A stretch of DNA of 64,000 nt, from the NCBI GenBank assembly GCA_902608795.1, contig CACLPI010000005.1:1-64000 (forward strand), given 5' to 3'. Positions within the stretch are counted from its first letter, which is position 1. Every line of letters starts with the position of its first letter. The position numbers and the translations under genes are program-made. The notes under the pieces are model-generated. The model saw only the letters and a list, made by a program, of their open reading frames with translations. It did not search any database and had not been told where the DNA came from. The DNA is from an uncultured Bacteroidota bacterium. Lineage in GTDB: Bacteria; Bacteroidota; Bacteroidia; Flavobacteriales; Flavobacteriaceae. Below are positions 29,747 through 39,436 of the stretch, one piece after another.

Positions 29747-31123
29747 AATACAGAATTTAGAAAATATATTTCCAAGGACTTCGTCATTAGAGATTTCACC
29801 TGTTAATTCACCTAAAAAATAAATTGCCTGTTTTATGTCTATTGCCAATAAATCTGATGATATGTTTTTAGAAATTGAGATTTTTACTTTATGAATTTCT
29901 TCATGGGTCTTATTTAATAAATCATAATGTCTTGAATTTGTTATAGTCGAATTATCAATTTGGCTTTTTAAATTATTTATATAAATGCTTATTTCATTTG
30001 TTAAAGATTCAATATTTTGCTTGTTTTTTGCACTGATTTTGACGGGATTAAATTTATCTAAATCAGAAACAGATATATTGGACTTAACGTCATTTTTATT
30101 AAGAATTGTAATAAGTTTAGTATTTGAGAATTTATCTTCAATTTTATTAAGATAATTAACATAATAATTTATCTTGTTTTCATCTATAACTGAATAATCA
30201 ATCATAAAAACTATTACTTCGGATTCAGCCATTTTTTTAAATGTTCTCTCAATACCAATACTTTCTATTTCATCATCTGTTGATCTAATACCGGCTGTAT
30301 CAATAAACCTACAGTTAACACCATTTATAATGATTTGATCTTCAATAGTATCCCTGGTTGTACCAGCAATTGAGCTAACTATTGCACGATCTTCATTTAG
30401 TAATGCATTTAAAAGAGTTGATTTTCCAGTATTTGGCTCTCCTACAATAGCTATTGGAATTCCATTTTTAATAACATTTCCAGTTTTAAAAGAATCTATC
30501 AATTTCTTTAAACTTGAACTTATTTCATCTAATAGTTTATTTAATTCTTTCATATTTGCAAACTCTACATCTTCTTGAGAAAAATCAAGTTCTAGTTCAA
30601 TTAAGGAGGCAAAGTTTACTAACTGAGTTCTTAAGTCATTAATATCATTTTTAAAGCCACCTCTCATCTGATTCATAGCTAACTTATGAGAAGCTTCAGA
30701 GTTACTCGAAATTAAATCTGCCACCGACTCAGCTTGACTTAAATCCATTTTTCCGTTTAAGAAAGAGCGCATAGTAAACTCCCCTGGATTTGCCACTCTA
30801 CAGTCAAACTTTAACAAGAGTTGAATTATTGATTCCTGAATAAAAATGCTTCCATGACATGAAATCTCAACTAAATCTTCGCCAGTATATGATTTTGGAT
30901 TTCTAAAGACAGTAACTAAAACCTTGTCAATTGTCCTTTTGTTGTCCATTATATAACCCAACTGAACCTTATTTTCTTCAAGGTCAGCAAGTTTAATTTT
31001 TTCAATACCATCAAATATATTATCAACAATAGAAATACTCTCAGGACCTGAAATTCTAATAATAGAAATTGCTCCAATACCTGGTGGTGATGCTAATGCC
31101 AATATGTTATCATTCTTTACCAA
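29738..31123 (-). CDS. mnmE: tRNA uridine-5-carboxymethylaminomethyl(34) synthesis GTPase MnmE
   Basis: GEPNTGKSTLLNALL, AGTTRDTIED, DTAGIR, C-terminal FCIGK. Confidence 0.96.
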   Translation of the reverse strand: MVKNDNILALASPPGIGAISIIRISGPESISIVDNIFDGIEKIKLADLEENKVQLGYIMDNKRTIDKVLVTVFRNPKSYTGEDLVEISCHGSIFIQESIIQLLLKFDCRVANPGEFTMRSFLNGKMDLSQAESVADLISSNSEASHKLAMNQMRGGFKNDINDLRTQLVNFASLIELELDFSQEDVEFANMKELNKLLDEISSSLKKLIDSFKTGNVIKNGIPIAIVGEPNTGKSTLLNALLNEDRAIVSSIAGTTRDTIEDQIIINGVNCRFIDTAGIRSTDDEIESIGIERTFKKMAESEVIVFMIDYSVIDENKINYYVNYLNKIEDKFSNTKLITILNKNDVKSNISVSDLDKFNPVKISAKNKQNIESLTNEISIYINNLKSQIDNSTITNSRHYDLLNKTHEEIHKVKISISKNISSDLLAIDIKQAIYFLGELTGEISNDEVLGNIFSKFCIGK

Positions 31124-31749
31124 CTTGATTTTGATTTTATGTAAAAATATACAATGGGAATAAATAATATGAATACCGTGAATAAATTGGTAATAACCAC
31201 CAATGGTGCTATTAAAATTGTACTAAAGAATCCAGCTATGGCTCCACCCAGATGAGCTTCATGACCGATATTATCATTTAACTTTTTCATAGAGTAAATA
31301 GAATAAAACAAATAACCTAAACCGAAAAGGTAACCAGGCATAGGTATTATGAAAAAGAATAATGTCATGTCAGGATTTAGAAGAATGGCTGAATAAACTA
31401 TACCCATAACTGCTCCACTGGCACCAACTGCGCTGTAATTTAACTTGTTTATATTAAACCTGTATGTGAGCCAATTACCAAATATTAAACTAATTATATA
31501 AATAATCAAAAAATTTATCTCGCCAATTCTAAAAATAACTGCATCAGTGAAGAAGAAAAGAGTAAACATATTGACAAATAAATGAGTAGAATCAACATGT
31601 AAAAAACCAGATGAAACATACCTTATTTTTTCACCTCTTTTAATTTCATGTGGACTAAATTTATATTTATTGAAAAAAGCACGATTTGAAAAGCCTTTGT
31701 ATGAAAGATATATGTTTAAACCTATTATTAAAATTATTACAGAGTTCAC
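31117..31749 (-). CDS. Rhomboid family intramembrane serine protease
   Basis: GASGAVMG catalytic Ser, GHEAHLGGAIAG catalytic His. Confidence 0.9.
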   Translation of the reverse strand: MNSVIILIIGLNIYLSYKGFSNRAFFNKYKFSPHEIKRGEKIRYVSSGFLHVDSTHLFVNMFTLFFFTDAVIFRIGEINFLIIYIISLIFGNWLTYRFNINKLNYSAVGASGAVMGIVYSAILLNPDMTLFFFIIPMPGYLFGLGYLFYSIYSMKKLNDNIGHEAHLGGAIAGFFSTILIAPLVVITNLFTVFILFIPIVYFYIKSKSSW

Positions 31750-31804
31750 AGAAAATTATATAAATGATGTCAAATATAATATATATTTGCCTGAAAGGAT
31801 TTAA

Positions 31805-32686
31805 ATGAATTTAATCGTATACATTATAGCATACCCTTTTATATGGCTTATTTCAAGATTAAATTTTTCTACAATTTATTTGATTTCGGATTTTCTTTAT
31901 TATTTGCTTTATTATGTTTTTTCATATAGAAAAAGTGTTGTACGAGAAAACTTAAAATTGGCTTTTCCGAAAATGCCAGAAAAAGAAAGGCTTGAGATAG
32001 AAAAAAATAATTTTAGAAATCTTACTGATATATTCTTGGAAACATTTAAATCAATAAATATCAAAGAGGAAGAATTAAAAAAGAGATTCACTTTTAAAAA
32101 CCCTGAGCTTCTCGAAAAACTTTATTACAATAATCAAAATGTAATAGTTATGTGTAGCCACTATTGTAGTTGGGAATGGGTGTTTGTTGTGAAAAGAATA
32201 ACTAAGTTTAAAATTAATGCTATTTACAAAGAGTTGTCAAATAAATATTTTGATAATTGGACAAAAAAAAGAAGAAGTCAATATGGAGCAAATATGATAA
32301 AAACAAAAGATACATTTAGAGAAATTAGCAAACTTTCTAAATTAAATGAGTTAAACTTTTATGGATTTGCGTCTGATCAATCTCCAAGAAAGAGTAAAGC
32401 TCTATATTGGGGTAACTTTTTAAATAATTATGTGCCAATTCATACTGGCGCAGAAATTATCGCAAAAAAATACAACATGGCTACTGTTTTTATGGATGTA
32501 CAAAAAATTAAAAGAGGATACTATGAAGCCTCATTTTCTTTGATTTCTGAGTATCCTAATAATTATAAAAACTTTGAACTAACAGAAAAATATATCAAAA
32601 TAGTAGAAGATCAAATCCGAAATAAACCGGAATACTACACTTGGACTCACAAAAGATTTAAACACAGGAAAAGCCCACCTAACTAA
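31805..32686 (+). CDS. Lysophospholipid / lipid A acyltransferase (LpxL/HtrB family)
   Basis: CSHYCSWEW (HxxxxW/E), DQSPRKSKALYWGNFLNNYVPIHTGAE. Confidence 0.88.
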   Translation: MNLIVYIIAYPFIWLISRLNFSTIYLISDFLYYLLYYVFSYRKSVVRENLKLAFPKMPEKERLEIEKNNFRNLTDIFLETFKSINIKEEELKKRFTFKNPELLEKLYYNNQNVIVMCSHYCSWEWVFVVKRITKFKINAIYKELSNKYFDNWTKKRRSQYGANMIKTKDTFREISKLSKLNELNFYGFASDQSPRKSKALYWGNFLNNYVPIHTGAEIIAKKYNMATVFMDVQKIKRGYYEASFSLISEYPNNYKNFELTEKYIKIVEDQIRNKPEYYTWTHKRFKHRKSPPN

Positions 32687-34076
32687 GCTTATTTATTTCA
32701 TTTATGAACTTTGATGCTAATTCTTCAGCCTTATTTTGAGATTTAGCCTCAGAATAAACCCTTATAATTGGCTCAGTATTACTTTTTCTAAGCTGAACCC
32801 ATGAATCTTTAAAATCAATTTTTAATCCGTCCTGGGTGTTTATTTTTTCTTTTATATACTTTCTTTTTAAATTTTCGAATATCAAATCAATATCTAAGCT
32901 TTTGTTTAATTTTACCTTCTGTTTGGACATAAAATAATTGGGATAGCTACTTCTTAATTGAGAACAGGATATTTTAAGCTTTGACAGATATGTTAGAAAT
33001 AAAGCAATTCCTACTAATGCATCACGACCATAATGAAGTTCTGGCAATATAATACCTCCATTCCCCTCACCTCCAATAACTGCATTTTTTTCTTTCATCA
33101 TTTGAACAACATTTACTTCACCAACAGCACTAAAAAAGTGTTCACATTCATTTAGCTCAGTAATATCTTTAAGGGCTCTTGACGAACTTAGATTACTTAC
33201 AGTATTCCCTGGATTATTTTTTAGGAAATAATCTGCACATGCAACTAATGTGTATTCTTCTCCAAATACTTCTCCATTTTCAGAAACTAATGCTAATCTA
33301 TCTACATCCGGATCAACAACAATTCCTAAATCAGCTTTTACTTTTATTACTAATTCTGATAAGTCCTTTAGATTTTCTTTTAGTGGTTCTGGATTATGAG
33401 GAAACTCACCATTAGGATTACAATATAATTCAATAATGTTAACGCCAAGTTTTTTTAATAAGTTAGGGACTGCTATTCCACCTGTTGAATTAACCGCGTC
33501 AACAACAACGGTAAAATTCCTACTTTTAACCAATTCGACATCAACACTCGAGAGATTAGTTATCATGTCAGTATGAATATCGATGTACATATTGTTAAAC
33601 TCAACACGGCCAATGTCATGATTAATGTCAATAGTAGGATTTGAATTAGCTATCTCCAATAGCTTCTCGCCGTCCTTAGCATTAATAAATTCACCTTTAT
33701 TGTTTAACAACTTTAGTGCATTCCAGTTTTTTGGGTTATGACTGGCCGTAATAATAATTCCAGCGTCTGCATTTTCTAATGGAACAGCAATTTCTACTGT
33801 TGGAGTTGTTGATAAACCTAAACAAACTACATTCAAGCCCATTTTTGTAAGGGTATCAAGAACTAAATCCTCAACCATTTTACCAGAGATTCTAGCATCT
33901 CTACCAACAACAATTTTATTATTAATAATTCTATTTTCAGATTGCAGCCACAAAACAAATGATTTAGTGTAAAGAACAATATCTTCTTTGGTTAAGTCCT
34001 CACCTTTTCTGTTCCCAATGGTTCCTCTTATTCCTGAAATAGATTTTATAAGTGGCATTATAATTGTTTTTTGCAA
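32679..34076 (-). CDS. glmM: Phosphoglucosamine mutase
   Basis: SGIRGTIG, IITASHNPKNWNALK, VDPDVDRLALV, GEGNGGIILP; start likely internal Met (MPLIKSISGIRG). Confidence 0.85.
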   Translation of the reverse strand: MQKTIIMPLIKSISGIRGTIGNRKGEDLTKEDIVLYTKSFVLWLQSENRIINNKIVVGRDARISGKMVEDLVLDTLTKMGLNVVCLGLSTTPTVEIAVPLENADAGIIITASHNPKNWNALKLLNNKGEFINAKDGEKLLEIANSNPTIDINHDIGRVEFNNMYIDIHTDMITNLSSVDVELVKSRNFTVVVDAVNSTGGIAVPNLLKKLGVNIIELYCNPNGEFPHNPEPLKENLKDLSELVIKVKADLGIVVDPDVDRLALVSENGEVFGEEYTLVACADYFLKNNPGNTVSNLSSSRALKDITELNECEHFFSAVGEVNVVQMMKEKNAVIGGEGNGGIILPELHYGRDALVGIALFLTYLSKLKISCSQLRSSYPNYFMSKQKVKLNKSLDIDLIFENLKRKYIKEKINTQDGLKIDFKDSWVQLRKSNTEPIIRVYSEAKSQNKAEELASKFINEINKLS

Positions 34077-34138
34077 ATATACTTTTAATTATACGAGAGT
34101 AAAAAATTGAATTTGTAAATTCGATCAAAATATCAACA

Positions 34139-35809
34139 TTGAACTATTTATTCAAATACTGTTTCCTATTTATATTCATTTTTTCTTGTAATAAACCTAA
34201 TGAAGGTCTTCTGACCAAAAATGCAATGGTGGTTTCTGCAAGGGAGGAAGCTAGTAGAATTGGAGTGGAAATTCTTAAAAAGGGTGGCAATGCTTTTGAT
34301 GCTATGATGGCAACTGAATTAGCTCTGGCTGTTTCATACCCATCAGCTGGAAATATAGGCGGTGGTGGTTTCATGGTTTATAGAAAAGATAATGGTAAAA
34401 CTGGAGTATTAGATTACAGGGAAAGAGCACCAATTAATTCTAGTAGAGACATGTACTTAGATCAAAATAGCAATATAATTGAAGGATTAAGTGTGATTGG
34501 AGGACTTTCAATTGGGGTGCCAGGAACAATTGCTGGTATTTTTGAAGCTCACGAAAAATTTGGTTCGCTCAGCATTGAAGAGATAATCTCTCCCGTTATA
34601 GATTTAGCAAAAAACGGAGTAATTGTTACAGAAAATCAACTTAATAGAATCAATGAAAATCGAAAATATTTTAGGTTTATAAACAAATCACAAATATTAT
34701 TTGATAATGATTTTAAAATCAATGATACAATTAAAAATCTAAAACTCGCTGCAACTCTTGAAAAGATAATGATTAACGGAAAAGATGAATTTTATAAAGG
34801 TGAAACAGCGAAAAAATTAGTAAAATTCATAACCGAAAATGGAGGAATAATTACAATGGAAGATCTTAAGGTTTATGAAGCTGTTTGGAGAGATCCTATT
34901 GTTTTTAACTATGATGATTTGAAAATCATATCTATGTCTCCTCCCTCAAGCGGTGGAATTTGTATTAATCAAATCTTGAAAATGATTGAACCTTTTAATT
35001 TAAAATCTTACGGACACAATTCAACTAATTATATTAAGTTATTAGTTGAAGCCGAAAAAAGATCTTTCGCTGATAGAAGTCATTTTTTAGGTGATCCAGA
35101 CTTCATTTCAATTCCAACTGAAAGGCTTACCAGTATGGATTATTTAAATAATCGTATGAAAGATTTTTCCTTCGAAAAACCAACCGATTCTAATGATATT
35201 GGTTATGGAAATATTGATATATATGAAAGTAATGAGACTACACATTATTCAATTGTAGATCAGTTTGGAAATGCTATTGCAGTAACTACAACATTGAATG
35301 GAACATTTGGTTCAAAATTATTTTCAAATGAGTTAGGTTTCTTTTTAAACAATGAAATGGATGATTTTTCAAGCAAACCTGGTTATCCCAATATGTATGG
35401 TTTAATCGGCGGGGAGGCTAATAAAATTGAACCAAAGAAAAGAATGTTAAGCTCAATGACCCCCACCATTGTTGAAAAAGAAGGTGATTTATATATGACA
35501 TTAGGAACACCTGGTGGATCAACAATCATTACTTCAGTTGTACAAACAATTTTAAATGTTCATGAATTTGAAATGACAATGAACGAAGCTGTAAATTCAC
35601 CCAGATTTCATCATCAATGGAAGCCTGACTCAATAAGGATTGAAATAGACTACTTTGATAAAAAAGTGAAAAAACAACTAATTAATTCAGGTTATAAGTT
35701 AAATGATAAGGGCACTATTGGACGAGTTGATGGAATTTTAGTAAGAGAAGATAAAATATTAGAAGGAGGTGCCGATAAAAGAGGAGATGACACTGCAATA
35801 GGATTTTAG
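34139..35809 (+). CDS. ggt: Gamma-glutamyltransferase (lipoprotein)
   Basis: LLTKNAMVVSAREEASRIGVEILKKGGNAFDA, ETTHYSIVDQFGNAIAVTTTLN; lipobox FIFSCNK; TTG start. Confidence 0.92.
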   Translation: MNYLFKYCFLFIFIFSCNKPNEGLLTKNAMVVSAREEASRIGVEILKKGGNAFDAMMATELALAVSYPSAGNIGGGGFMVYRKDNGKTGVLDYRERAPINSSRDMYLDQNSNIIEGLSVIGGLSIGVPGTIAGIFEAHEKFGSLSIEEIISPVIDLAKNGVIVTENQLNRINENRKYFRFINKSQILFDNDFKINDTIKNLKLAATLEKIMINGKDEFYKGETAKKLVKFITENGGIITMEDLKVYEAVWRDPIVFNYDDLKIISMSPPSSGGICINQILKMIEPFNLKSYGHNSTNYIKLLVEAEKRSFADRSHFLGDPDFISIPTERLTSMDYLNNRMKDFSFEKPTDSNDIGYGNIDIYESNETTHYSIVDQFGNAIAVTTTLNGTFGSKLFSNELGFFLNNEMDDFSSKPGYPNMYGLIGGEANKIEPKKRMLSSMTPTIVEKEGDLYMTLGTPGGSTIITSVVQTILNVHEFEMTMNEAVNSPRFHHQWKPDSIRIEIDYFDKKVKKQLINSGYKLNDKGTIGRVDGILVREDKILEGGADKRGDDTAIGF

Positions 35810-35815
35810 GTCATT

Positions 35816-38641
35816 ATGAGCAATGTAAATGATATATTAATTTTTGGCGCTAAGTCAAATAACTTAAAAAATTTAGATCTTTCTATTCCGAGAGATAAAC
35901 TTGTTGTTATAACAGGTCTTTCAGGTAGCGGAAAATCATCATTAGCATTTGATACCATATATGCAGAGGGTCAAAGGAGGTATGTCGAAACCTTTTCCGC
36001 ATACGCTAGACAATTTTTATCCAAACTAGAAAGGCCAGATGTTGATAAAATTGAAGGCTTATCACCTGTTATATCAATTGAACAGAAAACTGTAAATAAA
36101 TCTCCCCGCTCAACTGTAGGCACAACGACTGAAATATATGATTTTTTGAGACTGCTTTATTCTCGCTGTTCTGAAGCATATAGTTATGTTACAAATAAAA
36201 AAATGGTAAGCTACACTTCAGAACAAACTTTAGAACTAATTGAATCTATATACATAGATAAAAAAATTATACTATTGTCCCCTGTAGTTAAGTCAAGAAA
36301 AGGTAATTATCAGGAACTATTTCAGCAGACTATTAAAAAGGGATTTACTCAATGCCGAATTGACGGTAAGATTGGGGATATTTCAAATAGCACAAGTCTT
36401 GATAGATACAAGAATCATGATATTGAAATAGTGATTGATAAACTTTTCCTTGAAAAAAATAAATTTTCTAAAAAAAGACTTAGAGAAAGTATTGAGACTT
36501 GTTTTTTTCACGGAAACAAATCAATACTCATTATTGATAATGAAACCAATGATGCAAGATACTTTAGTTTAAATTTAATGTGTGAAGATTCGGGTATTTC
36601 ATATCAGATTCCAGACCCAAACAACTTTTCTTTTAATTCACCTAGAGGTGCTTGTGAAAAATGCAAAGGATTAGGGGTAATCAAAGAAATTGACTTACAA
36701 AAAATTATTCCAGATGATAAAATTTCGATTAATGATGGTGGTATTGATTTGATTAAATCAAAAAAATCATGGATATATAAGCAAATTGAACTTATTTCAA
36801 AAAAGTATAAATTCTCATTAGATGATCCGATCAAAAAAATCCCAAAAAAGGGAATGAATGCTATTTTATATGGTTCAAAGGACGAAATTGTTGTTGAAAA
36901 TAAATCAATAGGAGTTAATATTGATTATTTGATATCATTTGAAGGTATTTGCAACTTTATAGTTGAACAATACCAAAATAATGACTCTATAAGATTAAAA
37001 AGATGGGCAAATAAATATTTTAAGGAAATTGTTTGTGATAGTTGTGAGGGTTCCAGACTAAAAAAAGAGGCATTATATTTTAAAATTGACGATAAAAATA
37101 TCAATGAAATTGTAAACCTAGAAATTAAAGATTTAGGAATTTGGTTTAAAAATCTTCCTTCAAAGCTAAATGACAAACAAAAAATTATTTCAGAGGAAAT
37201 TATAAAAGAAATTTCTGAGAGGATAAAGTTTCTTAATGATGTTGGTCTAGGTTACTTAACACTTAACAGGTCTTCTAAATCTCTCTCTGGTGGAGAGAGT
37301 CAAAGAATAAGATTAGCATCTCAAATAGGCTCTCAATTAACTGGGGTATTATATATATTAGATGAACCTAGTATTGGCCTACATCAAAGCGATAATCAAA
37401 AACTTATCAACTCTCTATTAAATCTTCGTGATATCGGAAATTCAATTATAGTTGTAGAACATGATAGAGATATGATACTAAATTCAGATCACATAATAGA
37501 TATTGGACCTTTTGCGGGGAAATATGGTGGTGAAATAATTTTTTCAGGAAACAAGCGGGATTTACTTAAATGTGATTCTTTAACCGCACAATATATTAAC
37601 AATAAAAGAAAAATATCTGTTCCCGAAAGTCCTAGACCTGGAAATGGTAAGTATGTTGAATTAAAAGGCTGTAGTGGCAATAATTTAAAAAATATTGACC
37701 TAAAAATCCCATTAAATACATTAACACTGGTTACTGGCGTTTCCGGAAGTGGAAAATCTACATTAATTAATGAGACTTTATATCCGATTATTCACAATAA
37801 GATTTACAATGCTGAGAAAAATACACATGTATACAAACAGATTAAGGGCTTGGAAGAAATTGATAAAATCGTTAATATAAATCAATCCCCAATTGGGAGA
37901 ACTCCAAGAAGTAATCCAGCTACATACTGTGGTGTATTTAATGAGATCCGAAATATCTACTCTAAGCTAAGCGAATCAATTATAAGAGGTTATAAACCAG
38001 GTAGATTTAGCTTTAATGTTCCTGGTGGAAGATGTGAGGAATGCAAAGGCGCCGGATTGAAACAAATTGAAATGAATTTTTTGCCAGATGTGTATGTTGA
38101 ATGTGAAACATGCATGGGAAAGAGATTTAATAGAGAAACATTAGAAATTAAATACAAGGGCAAGTCAATTAATGATGTGCTTAATATGAGTATTAATGAT
38201 GCAACAAGTTTTTTTGAACATATTCCAAAAATTTACAGGAAACTTAAAACTATCAGAGATGTTGGATTAGGTTATTTAACATTAGGTCAGCAAAGCACTA
38301 CCCTTTCTGGAGGTGAGGCTCAAAGAATAAAATTAGCCACTGAATTAAGTAAACGTGATACAGGAAATACCTTATATGTTCTAGATGAACCAACTACTGG
38401 ATTACACTTTGAAGATATAAGAGTTTTATTGGAAGTTATCGAATCACTTATAAACAAAGGAAATTCAGTAATAATAATTGAACATAATATGGATGTCATA
38501 AAAAAAGCTGATTATATAGTTGATTTAGGTCCTGAGGGTGGTAAAAATGGTGGAGAAATGATTTTTCAAGGATTTATAGATCAATTTTTAGATTGTAAAT
38601 CCAGCGTAACGGCTGATTTTCTTAAAAAAGAATTAACTTAG
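35816..38641 (+). CDS. uvrA: Excinuclease ABC subunit UvrA
   Basis: Two ABC ATPase cores, zinc-finger modules CEKCKGLG and CEECKGAG...CETCMGKRF. Confidence 0.97.
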   Translation: MSNVNDILIFGAKSNNLKNLDLSIPRDKLVVITGLSGSGKSSLAFDTIYAEGQRRYVETFSAYARQFLSKLERPDVDKIEGLSPVISIEQKTVNKSPRSTVGTTTEIYDFLRLLYSRCSEAYSYVTNKKMVSYTSEQTLELIESIYIDKKIILLSPVVKSRKGNYQELFQQTIKKGFTQCRIDGKIGDISNSTSLDRYKNHDIEIVIDKLFLEKNKFSKKRLRESIETCFFHGNKSILIIDNETNDARYFSLNLMCEDSGISYQIPDPNNFSFNSPRGACEKCKGLGVIKEIDLQKIIPDDKISINDGGIDLIKSKKSWIYKQIELISKKYKFSLDDPIKKIPKKGMNAILYGSKDEIVVENKSIGVNIDYLISFEGICNFIVEQYQNNDSIRLKRWANKYFKEIVCDSCEGSRLKKEALYFKIDDKNINEIVNLEIKDLGIWFKNLPSKLNDKQKIISEEIIKEISERIKFLNDVGLGYLTLNRSSKSLSGGESQRIRLASQIGSQLTGVLYILDEPSIGLHQSDNQKLINSLLNLRDIGNSIIVVEHDRDMILNSDHIIDIGPFAGKYGGEIIFSGNKRDLLKCDSLTAQYINNKRKISVPESPRPGNGKYVELKGCSGNNLKNIDLKIPLNTLTLVTGVSGSGKSTLINETLYPIIHNKIYNAEKNTHVYKQIKGLEEIDKIVNINQSPIGRTPRSNPATYCGVFNEIRNIYSKLSESIIRGYKPGRFSFNVPGGRCEECKGAGLKQIEMNFLPDVYVECETCMGKRFNRETLEIKYKGKSINDVLNMSINDATSFFEHIPKIYRKLKTIRDVGLGYLTLGQQSTTLSGGEAQRIKLATELSKRDTGNTLYVLDEPTTGLHFEDIRVLLEVIESLINKGNSVIIIEHNMDVIKKADYIVDLGPEGGKNGGEMIFQGFIDQFLDCKSSVTADFLKKELT

Positions 38642-38650
38642 TTAATATTA

Positions 38651-39337
38651 ATGAAGGAAAGAAGAAATAAAAAATGGAATGAAACTAAAACTAATGACTC
38701 ATGGTCAATTTTTAAAATCATGGGTGAATTTGTTGAAGGATATGAAAAGTTAAGTGCCATAGGTCCATGCATTTCAATTTTTGGATCCGCAAGAACTAAA
38801 CCAGAACATAAATATTACAAATTAGCCGAAGATATTTCTGAAGCTATTGTTGAAAGGGGTTATGGTGTTATCACAGGTGGTGGACCTGGAATTATGGAAG
38901 CTGCCAATAAAGGTGCAAATCGTGTAAAGGGCAAGTCAGTTGGGTTATGTATCAACTTACCTTTTGAGGACACCAATAACAAATATATTGATAAGGATAA
39001 GCAATTGAATTTTGATTATTTCTTTGTCAGAAAAGTAATGTTTGTTAAATATGCTCAAGGTTTTATTGTGATGCCTGGAGGTTTTGGAACTCTTGATGAG
39101 CTATTTGAAGCAATCACCTTAATTCAAACTTATAAAGCTGAGAAATTTCCAATAATATTAGTAGGTTCAGAATTTTGGAATGGTATGAATGATTGGATTA
39201 CAAAAACTCTACTTACAAATAACAAAAATATAAGTGAATCAGATTTAGATTTGTTCCATACAGTTGACACAAAAGAGGAAGTAATTGAAATCCTTGAGGA
39301 ATTCCATAAAAATTATGTTTTTACCCCGAATTTTTAA
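38651..39337 (+). CDS. LOG family / TIGR00730 Rossmann-fold protein
   Basis: FGSARTKPEHKYY, TGGGPGIMEAANKGA, MPGGFGTLDELFEAI. Confidence 0.93.
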   Translation: MKERRNKKWNETKTNDSWSIFKIMGEFVEGYEKLSAIGPCISIFGSARTKPEHKYYKLAEDISEAIVERGYGVITGGGPGIMEAANKGANRVKGKSVGLCINLPFEDTNNKYIDKDKQLNFDYFFVRKVMFVKYAQGFIVMPGGFGTLDELFEAITLIQTYKAEKFPIILVGSEFWNGMNDWITKTLLTNNKNISESDLDLFHTVDTKEEVIEILEEFHKNYVFTPNF

Positions 39338-39356
39338 TTTTCAGGTTGAAAATTAA
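39334..39356 (+). terminator. 10-bp perfect hairpin starting on the LOG gene stop codon
   Basis: TTAATTTTCA-GGT-TGAAAATTAA. Confidence 0.45.
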
Positions 39357-39383
39357 CAATTATACTTAAATAGCAAAAGAAAA

Positions 39384-39414
39384 TTGCATATGCATTGATG
39401 ATTAAGTAAATTTG
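39384..39414 (+). promoter_or_regulatory. Bacteroidota-type promoter for the E1 gene
   Basis: TTG (39384-39386) - N20 - TAAATTTG (39407-39414), matching the -33 TTG / -7 TAnnTTTG consensus. Confidence 0.5.
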
Positions 39415-39436
39415 CGTTCTGCTATTTTATCGCTCA

